A stretch of DNA of 64,000 nt from Sedimenticola selenatireducens (GCF_007625115.1 NZ_VMNH01000034.1:1-64000); one strand, 5' to 3'; shown: positions 41,946-51,115, counted from the stretch's first letter. Notes: generated by a model from the sequence alone, not told the origin. Translations and numbers: made by a program.

Positions 41946-44703
41946 GGTCACTCTCCGTGGGGGTAGGTTGAATTTTTACTCTGGGGGTGAGTCGCCATTC
42001 CGCATCGCCTAAAGCGATGAGGCAGAATGCCATGAGGTAACCCCTCGCAAGCATCCTGCGGCGTACCCGGCGCATGAGTGTTCCAAAGTCTGCTTGAGGG
42101 TCAGCCGTCTCAACCAGCTGCGTTACCAGCTCTCTGGCGACCGGGGCGGCATGTCTGCCCAGTATCTGTGCCATGGTGCCGAGTACGATAGATGTTTTGG
42201 TCTGTTGAAAGCGTCGGGTTAATCGCACATAACCATCTTCTGTACTCGTTCCTGTGCGACAGCCCAGCAGGAGCAGTATGGGGCCTGGGTCTCTGCCCTC
42301 TGGATTGACATAACGATCTGTTATCTGTGCCCGACTCAGACGGCGTTGTTTTACCGGCAGTTGGGCATCGCCGATCTCGAGGAAGTCCAGGGCTGATGCG
42401 ACATCATGGTGGGGCAATACCAATAGTAGGGGTGGCGTGGCTGGGCGCAAAGCGCTCTTCCATTCCTCCCAGTTATTGACCAGTTGGGGGTGAAGGAACT
42501 GCTGCCGGAGGGCTTGCTCTGTTGCCAGTCGCTCGGCCTCGGGCACTCGATGGCTGGCGGCGAAGAGGATGCTGTCTATCGGCGGCAGGCTTCTTCGGAT
42601 CAGGCTTGGGTGAGATTGCCCATCAGATGTCTCTTTGAGATCAGCATCCCCAGGATCAACCCGCTCAATGATTTTCTGCATGGACCAGAAGCCAAGCGGG
42701 CAGATTGTCGGCGTCCAATCGCGCTGTTCCGGTGTGAGTGTCTGTTGGCTGCAAGTCGGGCAGTGTTGTTCATCAGAGAGCAAGGCAGCCTGCCAGCCCG
42801 CGCATAATACTGCATCATCGGCGGGATAGCCTTTGTCGTAGATGAACTCCAGCGGTACATAGGCTTGTGGTTCACGATTGAGTAACTGTATGCGTTCACC
42901 GGGATCAGTGAATTGCTGAGCGCCGAGTTCATTGAAGAGCGTGGCGCCGTGTCTTGCCATGTCACGAAAAAGTGCCAGGAGTTCAGGTGAATCTGCATCG
43001 AGTTCATTCTGTGCATTATCGGCCTCATCAGGGCGCTGTCTGATCAAGCTTTTCTGTGTATTAAAGAGTGATTGATTAAGCCAGTTCAGCGCGATGACCG
43101 AACCGGGCAATTCAAACCGGCGACCACCTTGGCCACCAAAAATCCGCAGACTTGATGCGGCTTTGGTTGATGTTGTGTTGTTAGCTGTTTCTCTGCCCCA
43201 TATCAGGGTTGCATCAAATGGATGGCTGTCTGGTAACTCAATAAGCTGTCGGCGACTTGAAATGACTTTTACCTGGACAGAGTGGTGGGGTTGTTCAGTT
43301 TCCTGCTGGCTGATGACAAAGGCCTCTACCTGCACCACTTCAAATGCGCGACCCCGATAGCGGAAAACGATCTCGGCACTGACGTAACGCTCACCCTCCG
43401 GTATAAAAATGCTCAGGTCACAATCACCGCTGCGAGCGGTCCGGCTAGGTGGTAAAAGTAACGGCTGGGCATCGCTTTGATCTCGCCAGCAGAGTTCTGC
43501 CGTTAGGGGGAGTCCCTGGCTGGGTATGGGTATCTCAGGGATGGCCGCCGGGGCGACTGCCGCGGATGCCTCATCAGGTAGGCCGATCCAACAACGAATG
43601 GTGTTGTCTACTCCAGCCAAAAAGGTGTGGCGGCGTTGATTGGCCTGGCGTAATTGCGCATGCACCCTTCGTTGTTCAGATTGCTGGTCAGCTAGCCTCT
43701 CTGGTGAGGGCGCCTCTGCTTCGCTGGCCTCGTACATCTCATCGACCTCAGCCATCTCTGTAGAGAAGTCAGGCTCATTGCCAGAGGTGGGTTCCGGTGA
43801 ATCAATGATGGGCGAGGGGGCGCTCCGTGCGGACATTTTTGGCCGACCATTAATGATGGCCCCCGCACGCCCTATTTTATGTCGAGTTACTTTCTCAGCC
43901 TCTTGCCCATGTGTTGCCCCACTGCTGAGATTATCCCCGACCTTACCTAATAGTTTGAGTAGCTGTTGTCGTTCCTTCGCTGGGCGATCTTGGGTCAGCA
44001 GGCCGGTCATTTGACGAATGATATGGCTTGGCTTTCCGCGGGACAGTACCCAGACCATCTGGTCGTCATTCAGTGCCGTTTTTGGTGTGTTTAAATGCTT
44101 TTTGACAGCTTTCGCTACGGGCCATTCAGTGCCGATCGTTTTGCCGACGATCTGTTTGCGAATTGAGTGAATAATTTCATCCCCAAACCAATCGCTTTTA
44201 GTATCGTGTCCTGTCAGTGCGGCGGCATGCTGATTAGCCTTTTTGAGGGTCTTTAACAGAATCCTTGGGATGCTACGGGTCGTTTTTTTTACGCTGATGT
44301 GAGGTTGATTGCCCCGTAATGGCCCGGATGGGTGCGACTTTTTGAGACCAGAGTTTTGCCTGATTCCCTCTTCGTGTAGAGATCTTTCGTTGTCATGTAA
44401 GGCCTGATGAATGATGGCCTGATCGGATTGGCTTCCCGTGCTTGCCAGTGTATGAAGTCGTTCTTGAAATGTGGGAAGCGGAATTCTGGCTGCGCAGGTC
44501 AGGAGTCGTTTGCGGGTGAAAGTTCCACTGGCTTCTTTATCAATAAACTTAAAAATCACCACCGCAAGGTCACGCCATGCCGCATCCGATAAGGGAAGTC
44601 GCGTGGCCGCCTCCAGTGCTGCAATCCTTATATCAGGATCTGGATCAGTCCGGGAAATGGCGATCAGTGGTGCCAGTGATGCCCTGTCTACCAGGTCTAC
44701 CAT
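41932..44703 (-). CDS. HEAT-repeat / CHAT-domain protease
   Basis: A 923-residue protein. An N-terminal HEAT-like region (about 1-110, with SLAPLIAISRTDPDPDIRIAAL) leads through a long disordered acidic/basic linker to a beta-rich domain (about 360-490) and a cysteine-rich stretch (CPTC near 648, CPLGFW near 668). At the C-terminus is a CHAT caspase-like domain. The catalytic pair is visible as LPHH (H765/H766) and LLLGCRTGTS (C815). CHAT proteases act in bacterial conflict systems, cutting partner proteins on activation. ATG at 44703 is preferred because AAGGAG lies 6 bases upstream; ATG 44733 has its ribosome site abutting. Confidence 0.82.
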   Translation of the reverse strand: MVDLVDRASLAPLIAISRTDPDPDIRIAALEAATRLPLSDAAWRDLAVVIFKFIDKEASGTFTRKRLLTCAARIPLPTFQERLHTLASTGSQSDQAIIHQALHDNERSLHEEGIRQNSGLKKSHPSGPLRGNQPHISVKKTTRSIPRILLKTLKKANQHAAALTGHDTKSDWFGDEIIHSIRKQIVGKTIGTEWPVAKAVKKHLNTPKTALNDDQMVWVLSRGKPSHIIRQMTGLLTQDRPAKERQQLLKLLGKVGDNLSSGATHGQEAEKVTRHKIGRAGAIINGRPKMSARSAPSPIIDSPEPTSGNEPDFSTEMAEVDEMYEASEAEAPSPERLADQQSEQRRVHAQLRQANQRRHTFLAGVDNTIRCWIGLPDEASAAVAPAAIPEIPIPSQGLPLTAELCWRDQSDAQPLLLPPSRTARSGDCDLSIFIPEGERYVSAEIVFRYRGRAFEVVQVEAFVISQQETEQPHHSVQVKVISSRRQLIELPDSHPFDATLIWGRETANNTTSTKAASSLRIFGGQGGRRFELPGSVIALNWLNQSLFNTQKSLIRQRPDEADNAQNELDADSPELLALFRDMARHGATLFNELGAQQFTDPGERIQLLNREPQAYVPLEFIYDKGYPADDAVLCAGWQAALLSDEQHCPTCSQQTLTPEQRDWTPTICPLGFWSMQKIIERVDPGDADLKETSDGQSHPSLIRRSLPPIDSILFAASHRVPEAERLATEQALRQQFLHPQLVNNWEEWKSALRPATPPLLLVLPHHDVASALDFLEIGDAQLPVKQRRLSRAQITDRYVNPEGRDPGPILLLLGCRTGTSTEDGYVRLTRRFQQTKTSIVLGTMAQILGRHAAPVARELVTQLVETADPQADFGTLMRRVRRRMLARGYLMAFCLIALGDAEWRLTPRVKIQPTPTESDHVPH

Positions 44704-44742
44704 ATGCGGCTCCTTGCTTGTGTCAGCCGACATCTCCTTAGT

Positions 44743-45756
44743 TTACTCGTCCAGATTCAGTAGTTCAGGGGTGTAGTTTTCTAATCGATGCATGAGCAGT
44801 GCACCGGCATGTCGCGTGAGGACACCCATCTCCGCAGTGTTGAGCCGCTTAAGATGGGTCTTGATCGATGAGGCGAATACCGCATCGCCACTTTGACTCT
44901 CCCCTTTATCACTATTGATAGAGAACCAGAGCGGTTTTGGACCGCCTTCATTGGCACTCAATTCCAGTCGTTTGAACTGTAGGCCGCGCACCTGTTCCAT
45001 CAGGATACCAATCGACTCAGTCAAAACAACGGTACTTGACTCAGTAGGATGATCATCCATGTCGAATGGTTTCCCCGCATCACTCACTATCACATAGTCT
45101 AAAGCGTTGCGTTTTCTGAGTAGTGGATTGACCCCAAGGTTGTCATAAACACCACCATCAGTGAGCGTGACGTAGTCAACGCCGGCAGCGGGGTAATCAG
45201 CTTGATCGATACGCAAAGGAGGAAATACCGGAGGGAAGGCGGACGAGGCCGCTACGGCCTTACTGATTTTGAAATGTGCGGCTGAAGATGTGCCCAGTTC
45301 CCACTCGCCCATCTCGACGGATTCATTGCCGCCCGTGACAAAGAAAAACATATTCCCGGTAGCGAGGTTGGTGGCATTGAGATAAAGCCGAGGCCCGCCT
45401 TTTAATGCATCGAGTGTACTTTGTCCGAAAAGATCTCGCTCGTAGGTTTCCGCCAGTTTATCCAAACGACTACTGAACGGGTCAAAGATGCCACCAATCA
45501 CAGAGGAGACGGCGATGGAAGTATTTTGTAGATAGCTATCAAGCTTGTCGAGTACGCTGTCATCCCCCCAATGAGTGGCCAGAAAGGCCCCGGCGATACT
45601 GCCTCCACTCACGCAGGTAAGCAGATCGATTTTCCATAAAAGGCCCAGTGCTTTGAGCTGGCGGAAAACACCCAGATGGAAGGCGGCTGCCCTGAACCCG
45701 CCGCCTGAAAGTGCCAGGCCAATCCTCTTGTCATTGCCGTCAATTTTTATAGACAT
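44743..45756 (-). CDS. Patatin-like phospholipase
   Basis: A 337-residue patatin. The oxyanion motif is SGGGFRAAAFHLG (17-29), the nucleophile serine is S53 (in VSGGSIAGA, so the last Gly of GxSxG is Ala), and the catalytic aspartate is D200 (LTDGGVYDNLG). It should cut fatty acids from phospholipids. Patatins are effectors in several phage-defence systems. GGAG lies 6 bases before the ATG at 45756, better than earlier in-frame starts. It is first of the operon with the CHAT and MBL genes. Confidence 0.87.
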   Translation of the reverse strand: MSIKIDGNDKRIGLALSGGGFRAAAFHLGVFRQLKALGLLWKIDLLTCVSGGSIAGAFLATHWGDDSVLDKLDSYLQNTSIAVSSVIGGIFDPFSSRLDKLAETYERDLFGQSTLDALKGGPRLYLNATNLATGNMFFFVTGGNESVEMGEWELGTSSAAHFKISKAVAASSAFPPVFPPLRIDQADYPAAGVDYVTLTDGGVYDNLGVNPLLRKRNALDYVIVSDAGKPFDMDDHPTESSTVVLTESIGILMEQVRGLQFKRLELSANEGGPKPLWFSINSDKGESQSGDAVFASSIKTHLKRLNTAEMGVLTRHAGALLMHRLENYTPELLNLDE

Positions 45757-45919
45757 CCCTTTCTCCGTGATCATTACCCTAAGTCTGTATTGAAAAGCAT
45801 AGGATATTCCTAAACGGGTTGCCACGGGTGGTTGTAATAAATGCTTTAATCAATGGGCATTTTATATAGGAATTTTCATGGCGAACGCTTCGTGTTTAAG
45901 AGGGCAGTTTGAACGCCGT

Positions 45920-45947
45920 CTTGAAATTAATATTTCTGACCCCAGGA
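45920..45947 (+). promoter_or_regulatory. Sigma-32 (RpoH)-type heat-shock promoter for the hsp20 operon
   Basis: CTTGAA (45920-45925), 14-base spacer, then CCCCAGGA (45940-45947). The -35 element matches the sigma-32 consensus exactly and the -10 (CCCCATNT) matches its CCCCA core. The spacing is within the known range. Transcription would begin about 30 bases before the hsp20 ATG. Confidence 0.85.
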
Positions 45948-45980
45948 ATAGTATGTGATTAGACAATTGGGAGATGAATC

Positions 45981-46490
45981 ATGTCCACGTTGAATCAATT
46001 ACGGGAAGGGTTGAATGAAGCCTGGGATACCCTGATGGATGGATGGCAAAGGCTTTATCGGCGGGCGGCTGGGGCCATAACTCGTTTCACCCCAGGCGGC
46101 AAGTCTGAGCATCAGGACAACAAAGCGCTTGAGCGTGAAATGGCGGTAAGAAGTAGCGGCTGGGGTGTGTTGGCGGCAGAGGTGTTCGATGATGATCGCT
46201 CCATTGTAATACGCCTGGAAGCACCGGGTCTGGATAGTGGTGATTTTGATATTGAGGTGCTGGATCGCTATCTGGTGATACGCGGAGAGAAGCAGATAGC
46301 ACGAGAGCATACGGAGGGGCACTATCATGTGACAGAGTGTGCTTATGGTCGTTTTGAGCGGGCGATTCCACTGCCCGATGATGTCGAGTCCGATCTGGCA
46401 GAGGCCAGCTATAAAAACGGTGTACTACGCGTTGAATTGCCAAAAACAGTGAGTCGCCAGCGGAGAAAAATCAAAGTAGAAACCAAGTAG
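45981..46490 (+). CDS. Small heat-shock protein, Hsp20/alpha-crystallin family
   Basis: A 169-residue chaperone that binds unfolding proteins. The N-terminus (about 1-60) is basic and helical, followed by the alpha-crystallin domain (about 62-155), which ends with LPDDVESDLAEASYKNGVLRVELPK. The C-terminal tail has a I-x-V motif (KIKVE) for oligomer assembly. It is the first gene of the stress operon behind the sigma-32-type promoter. A good GGGAGA site precedes the ATG. Confidence 0.94.
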   Translation: MSTLNQLREGLNEAWDTLMDGWQRLYRRAAGAITRFTPGGKSEHQDNKALEREMAVRSSGWGVLAAEVFDDDRSIVIRLEAPGLDSGDFDIEVLDRYLVIRGEKQIAREHTEGHYHVTECAYGRFERAIPLPDDVESDLAEASYKNGVLRVELPKTVSRQRRKIKVETK

Positions 46491-46512
46491 AACACGTAAG
46501 GAGATTGAAAAA

Positions 46513-47988
46513 ATGAAAAGCAATATGATCATTAAAATCATTTTGTTGCTTGTTTTTTTTATAGCCTCGCCAGGCTGGACAGCTGACAGTGGCGTAGAGA
46601 GTCTGCGGCAGACAGGCAAGGCGTTCGCATCGGTTGCACGCAATGTGTCGCCATCGGTCGTGTTTATTCAGGTAGAAGGAAAAAGCCAAGAGGCGGCCAG
46701 TAGCCGTTTTTCTCTGCCGTTCGGCAATCAGTTCCCGTTTCAGGATGACTTTTTCAAGCGTTTTTTTGGTGATAAATTCCCTGGTATGCCCGAGCAACAG
46801 CGGCCTGATATGCAGCCTGAAGAGCGCAGGGTAACCGGCCAGGGGTCGGGTTTTGTATTTGCCCAGAAAGCGGGTTTTTTATCCAGCAAAACCTACATTC
46901 TTACCAACAATCATGTGATCCAGAACGCAGAGAAAATCCAGGTTAAATTTCAGGATGGCCGGGAGTTTGATGCCGAGATAACCGGTCGCGATCCCCAGTC
47001 GGATATTGCCGTCATCGAGATTAAAAGCAGCGACAGGCCGGCGCTGGCATGGGGTGACTCAACACAACTGGAAGTAGGTGAATGGGTAGTGGCCATAGGA
47101 AATCCGTTTGGCCTCAGCCATACCCTGACGGTGGGTGTGGTCAGTGCCAAGGGCCGTACCAGTGTTGGTCTCAATGACTATGAAGATTTTATCCAGACCG
47201 ATGCCGCTATTAATCCGGGAAATTCAGGTGGGCCGCTGGTCAATCTGAACGGTGAGGTAGTGGGTATCAATACCGCCATTTTCAGCCGCAGCGGGGGCTA
47301 TATGGGCGTGGGTTTTGCCATTCCCAGTAATCTCGCCAAAACAATCGCCTATCAGTTGGTTGACAGCGGTGAGGTGACCCGGGGTTATCTGGGAGTGGTC
47401 ATCCAGTCGTTAACCGCTGAATTGGCAGAATCCTTTGATCTGAAGGCGATGCAGGGCATTCTTGTGAGTCAGGTCAGTGATGATTCCCCTGCGCAGAAAG
47501 CGGGTCTTCAGCAAGGTGATCTGATTCTTCAGTATCAAGGTGAGCCGGTAAAAGATGTGGGCAGTTTTCGCAACAGTGTTTCGTTAACCGCGCCCGGCAG
47601 CATGGCTGAACTCACAATCATGCGAAATGGAAAGCAGATTGAGTTGCGCGTCAAAATTGGACAGCTCAGCAAAGAGAAGATGAGTGCACAGGATTCTACA
47701 CAGCGTAGTGATGAGATCGGGTTGGTGGTACAGACCTTGACGCCAGAACTTGCCGAACAATTTAACGGTAATGCTGGGGAGGGTGTTGTGGTCACTGATG
47801 TTCGTCAGGGATCGATCGCAGCGATGGCGGGCATTGAGCCGGGTGCTATTATCCTCCAGGTCAACAGAGAGTCTGTCTCCAGTGCAGAAGAATTTGCAAG
47901 ACTGGTCAAACAAGGTGCGAATAAAAGGCATGTATTGCTGCTTGTTCGCATGAATGGTATGCAGCGTTTTGTTGCGCTGAGTTGGTAG
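46513..47988 (+). CDS. Periplasmic Do-type serine protease (DegP/DegQ-like), HtrA family
   Basis: A 491-residue exported protease. The signal peptide (IIKIILLLVFFIASPGWT) is followed by the trypsin-like domain with the triad H134 (TNNHVIQ), D164 (SDIAVIEI) and S238 (GNSGGPLV), then two PDZ domains (about 280-375 and 395-490). It degrades misfolded envelope proteins. It is 22 bases after hsp20, so in the same operon. A Phe-rich loop (about 70-95) between strands is the LA-loop type insert of DegP/DegQ. Confidence 0.95.
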   Translation: MKSNMIIKIILLLVFFIASPGWTADSGVESLRQTGKAFASVARNVSPSVVFIQVEGKSQEAASSRFSLPFGNQFPFQDDFFKRFFGDKFPGMPEQQRPDMQPEERRVTGQGSGFVFAQKAGFLSSKTYILTNNHVIQNAEKIQVKFQDGREFDAEITGRDPQSDIAVIEIKSSDRPALAWGDSTQLEVGEWVVAIGNPFGLSHTLTVGVVSAKGRTSVGLNDYEDFIQTDAAINPGNSGGPLVNLNGEVVGINTAIFSRSGGYMGVGFAIPSNLAKTIAYQLVDSGEVTRGYLGVVIQSLTAELAESFDLKAMQGILVSQVSDDSPAQKAGLQQGDLILQYQGEPVKDVGSFRNSVSLTAPGSMAELTIMRNGKQIELRVKIGQLSKEKMSAQDSTQRSDEIGLVVQTLTPELAEQFNGNAGEGVVVTDVRQGSIAAMAGIEPGAIILQVNRESVSSAEEFARLVKQGANKRHVLLLVRMNGMQRFVALSW

Positions 47989-48070
47989 TTACCGAACTCG
48001 ATGTTGGTTGGAGGCCTCTGTACCGCCACCAACCACCCAGTGTGATGTATCAGATGAAGACAGGTCAGTG

Positions 48071-49027
48071 ATGGAATATAAAGACTATTACACCATTATG
48101 GGTGTCGAACGGGACGCCACGCAGGATGAGATAAAACGCGCCTATCGTCGGTTGGCGCGTAAGTACCATCCTGATGTCAGTGATCAGCCGGATGCCGAGG
48201 CCCGCTTTAAGGAGCTGGGCGAGGCGTATGAAGTCCTGAAAGATCCGGAAAAACGGACGGCTTACGATCAACTGGGTGCCAACTGGCGAGCGGGCCAGGA
48301 GTTTAATCCACCGCCTGATTGGGATCAGGGTTTTGAGTTTCATGGCGGGGGATTTACCGGTGCCGATGCCGAACAGTTCAGTGATTTTTTCAGCAGTCTC
48401 TTTGGGCAGGGCGGTTTTGATGCGGGCCCCGCTGCCGGCTATGGACGGCGTGAATTCCATGCCCATGGTCAGGATACCCATGCGAAGATCCTGATTGAGC
48501 TTGAAGATGCCTACCATGGCGCTACCAAGACACTCACATTAAAGCATAGTGAGTTGGGTGCTGATGGCCGCCCAGTGATTAAAGAGCGTATGCTGAATGT
48601 TCGTATACCTAAGGGTGTTCGTCAGGGGCAGCATATACGTCTGGCCAAACAGGGCGGGGCTGGTATTGGGAGTGGTGAAGCCGGTGATCTTTACCTGGAG
48701 GTTGAGTTCCAGCCCCACCGTTTCTACCATGTAGAAGAGAAGGATGTCTTTGTAGATCTCCCTGTCACCCCGTGGGAGGCGGCCATGGGTGCGGTCATTT
48801 CCGTCCCCACCCCTGCCGGGAAGGTTGAATTGAAAGTGCCGCCTAATTCATCCGGTGGTCGAAAGCTGCGTTTGAAAAATCGTGGTATTCCGGCCAAGAC
48901 GCCAGGTGATCTCTATGTGGTACTCCAGATCGCCCTACCCAAAGCAGAAACTGAGGCAGAGCGATCAGCCTATGCTGAATTTAAGCAGGCATTTGATTTC
49001 AATCCACGGACAAGCCTGGGGATATGA
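48071..49027 (+). CDS. cbpA: CbpA-type DnaJ co-chaperone
   Basis: A 318-residue class II J-protein: J domain (about 5-70, HPD motif in ARKYHPDVSDQP), a Gly/Phe-rich stretch (about 95-140), and two C-terminal substrate-binding domains. There is no zinc finger, which separates it from DnaJ. ATG at 48071 starts the J domain directly (EYKDYYTIMGVERDATQDEI). It is followed by cbpM after 3 bases, as in E. coli cbpAM. Confidence 0.95.
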   Translation: MEYKDYYTIMGVERDATQDEIKRAYRRLARKYHPDVSDQPDAEARFKELGEAYEVLKDPEKRTAYDQLGANWRAGQEFNPPPDWDQGFEFHGGGFTGADAEQFSDFFSSLFGQGGFDAGPAAGYGRREFHAHGQDTHAKILIELEDAYHGATKTLTLKHSELGADGRPVIKERMLNVRIPKGVRQGQHIRLAKQGGAGIGSGEAGDLYLEVEFQPHRFYHVEEKDVFVDLPVTPWEAAMGAVISVPTPAGKVELKVPPNSSGGRKLRLKNRGIPAKTPGDLYVVLQIALPKAETEAERSAYAEFKQAFDFNPRTSLGI

Positions 49028-49030
49028 TTC

Positions 49031-49348
49031 ATGACCAAGAATGATCTTTTATCACTAATAATCGGTGAAGTGCTGGATGATGGAATGGAGTTGACGCTGG
49101 CTGATCTTTGCAAAGCGTGCCAACTGCCAGCAGAACGGGTGATTGAATTCGTGGAACAAGGTGTTGTAGAAGCACAGGGTAATAGCCCCTCTCATTGGCG
49201 CTTTCAGAGTGTCAGTATACGACGATTACGTTGTGCCAGGCATCTTCAGCATGATCTGGGAATTAATGCAGCAGGGGCTGCCCTGGCCCTCGACTTGCTT
49301 GAAGAAGTACAACGGTTAAGGCAAAAATTAAGGCGGTTTGAGCAATAA
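49031..49348 (+). CDS. cbpM: Chaperone modulator CbpM
   Basis: A 105-residue MerR-like helix-turn-helix protein (LTLADLCKACQLPAERVIEFVEQG) with a C-terminal coiled-coil (LLEEVQRLRQKLRRFEQ). CbpM binds the J domain of CbpA and holds it inactive. Location directly after cbpA supports the assignment. Confidence 0.9.
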   Translation: MTKNDLLSLIIGEVLDDGMELTLADLCKACQLPAERVIEFVEQGVVEAQGNSPSHWRFQSVSIRRLRCARHLQHDLGINAAGAALALDLLEEVQRLRQKLRRFEQ

Positions 49349-49349
49349 T

Positions 49350-50321
49350 ATGAACGGCGTGAATCAGCGTGTCCGGCTACAACACGCGCGACGCAATCTG
49401 ATTCAGTCATTGCTGCTACTCTTGTTCATGATCGCATTCATGATGTTGCTGGGTTGGCTGGTATGGGGCAGGGATGGCATGCTTTTGCTGGTTACAGTAG
49501 GTCTGGTAGCCATACTGTTTCACCCGGTGATTCCACCACGGCTGGCGATGCGGCTTTATGGTGCCCGGCCTATTCAGTTGAGCGAGGCCCCCGCGCTCTG
49601 GAATACATTGTCCTGGCTGTCGGATCGATCTGGACTCGCCAATTGTCCAGAACTCTATTATATACCCAGCAGCGTGCTCAATGCCTTCTCGGTTGGTAAG
49701 CGCGATCACACCATTATTGCGGTTACCGACGGTTTATTACGAAAGCTGGAGTTGAACGAAGTGGCTGCCGTGCTGGCACATGAAGTGAGTCATATTCGAA
49801 GTAATGACCTTTGGGTCATGGGCGTGGCGGATATGATCAGTCGTGTGACCAACATAATGTCACTGTTCGGGCAATTGCTTTTCATAATCAATCTGCCATT
49901 GATCCTCTTTACCGAGATCAGTATGAATTGGTTTGCCATTATTCTATTGGTTATTGCGCCAAGTTTAAGTGTACTTGCACAATTAGCGCTTTCGCGGACC
50001 CGGGAATTTGACGCCGATTTGAATGCGGCATATCTGACCGGTGATCCAGATAGTCTGGCTCGGGCACTGATGAAAATTGATACGCAACAGAGAGACTGGC
50101 TGGAGCAACTCATTTTGCCGGGGCGCGGTATTCCCGATCCCTCCCTTTTGCGTTCTCATCCGCATACGGCAGAGCGTATTAAAAGATTGATCGAACTGTC
50201 TCCACGTATGACGCGAAGTGAAAGGCAAGGCTTTACAGCGTCAGCAGAGCGTGATGATGAGGTATTTGGAAAGCCGATTTCCCGTTCACCGGGGTGGCAT
50301 ATCACTGGGTTGTGGCATTAG
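49350..50321 (+). CDS. HtpX-like M48-family zinc metalloprotease
   Basis: A 323-residue inner-membrane protease with hydrophobic helices near residues 20-65 and 170-220. The zinc motif is HEVSH (in VLAHEVSHIRSNDLWVMG) and the third ligand is in the SRTREFDADLNAAYLTG stretch. It degrades misfolded membrane proteins. It begins one base after the cbpM stop, so is the last gene of the operon. The 'htpX' name is used loosely; other M48B subgroups are similar. Confidence 0.9.
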   Translation: MNGVNQRVRLQHARRNLIQSLLLLLFMIAFMMLLGWLVWGRDGMLLLVTVGLVAILFHPVIPPRLAMRLYGARPIQLSEAPALWNTLSWLSDRSGLANCPELYYIPSSVLNAFSVGKRDHTIIAVTDGLLRKLELNEVAAVLAHEVSHIRSNDLWVMGVADMISRVTNIMSLFGQLLFIINLPLILFTEISMNWFAIILLVIAPSLSVLAQLALSRTREFDADLNAAYLTGDPDSLARALMKIDTQQRDWLEQLILPGRGIPDPSLLRSHPHTAERIKRLIELSPRMTRSERQGFTASAERDDEVFGKPISRSPGWHITGLWH

Positions 50322-51028
50322 CCTGATATCAAGACCGAACACCCGCTGATTATTGGTTGTGCGTAGGCGCCGGTTATTCCCACGCACGGAGAAGTGAAAG
50401 GCTGATTTAATGGACTCTAAATTCGGGTGTCGAGGGAACCGTATGTACCTTATTTAATAGATCTAGAGCTATCAGTATCCCCTCGGTAAAAGTATAAAAA
50501 AATAATAGATAACAGTACGGTAGTGGTCATGGCCCAGAGTATATTAGTTGCCAGATTTAGGAAATATTGCCTTTTGTTACCTGGGGGAAGTTGGGCTATG
50601 GAACAGAGCGATATTCCCAGCCGAAAAGAAACCTTACCGAGATAGAAGGGCTGGCGGCTAGGCTTGATGTTGTTCCCTTCCATGATCAGGCGGCTACACA
50701 CTTCGGGCAATCGAGAGCAGAGTTGTACAAGATCGGAAAGCCAATAGGTCCCTGTGACATGCTTATTTCAGGGTATGCCGGAGCATTGGGTTTGATTCTG
50801 GTTACAAACAACATGAAGGAGTTTGAGCGGTCGCCCGGATTGCGGTTGGCAAACCGGGTATAGAGACAGTTCGGATATTTCCAGGCCGAGTGGCCGACGC
50901 TGGTAACGTAATGCATTGTCAGTGTATGCCGAACTACTGAAGAAACTATCGAATGTAGCCCTTTGTCTTTGCTTATCTTGAGGGAAGCTATTTGGTGCTG
51001 AGGGGGGTTACGTTCTGTTGAGTTTTAG
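50322..51028. other. 707-base gap with gene remnants
   Basis: No intact gene is seen between htpX and tRNA-Leu. It holds the truncated vapC frame at 50567-50863. The rest shows no coding pattern, and no cognate antitoxin is recognisable. Confidence 0.65.
50567..50863 (+). pseudogene. VapC-type PIN toxin remnant, N-terminus missing
   Basis: The 98-residue frame matches the later two-thirds of VapC toxins: PFVTWGKLGYGTERYSQPKRN, RLDVVPFHDQAATHFGQSRAELYKIGKPIG, the catalytic-aspartate region GPCDMLISGYAGALGLILVTNNMKEFERSPGL. The first third, with the DTNI-like motif carrying the first catalytic Asp, is absent upstream, so it should not be an active RNase. No VapB antitoxin is visible. It is probably the remains of a deleted toxin-antitoxin module. 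Confidence 0.8.
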
Positions 51029-51115
51029 TGGTAGCGGTGGGCGGACTCGAACCGCCACGCCCGCAAAGGCAACGGATTTTGAATCCGTCGTGTATACCAA
51101 TTTCACCACACCGCC
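51029..51115 (-). tRNA. tRNA-Leu (anticodon CAA)
   Basis: On the minus strand the gene folds with acceptor GGCGGTG/CACCGCT (one G-T pair), a discriminator A and an encoded CCA (51029-51031). The anticodon stem is ACGGATT-CAA-AATCCGT with loop TTCAAAA. A long variable arm of the class II type and a T-arm with GGTTCGAGTCC are present. It has a length of 87 including CCA, as expected for tRNA-Leu. It reads TTG codons. Confidence 0.95.

Noticed and set aside
50450-50710. Minus-strand open frame with a hydrophobic stretch
   Set aside because: It overlaps the VapC remnant, which has clear family similarity. No ribosome site or family match was seen.
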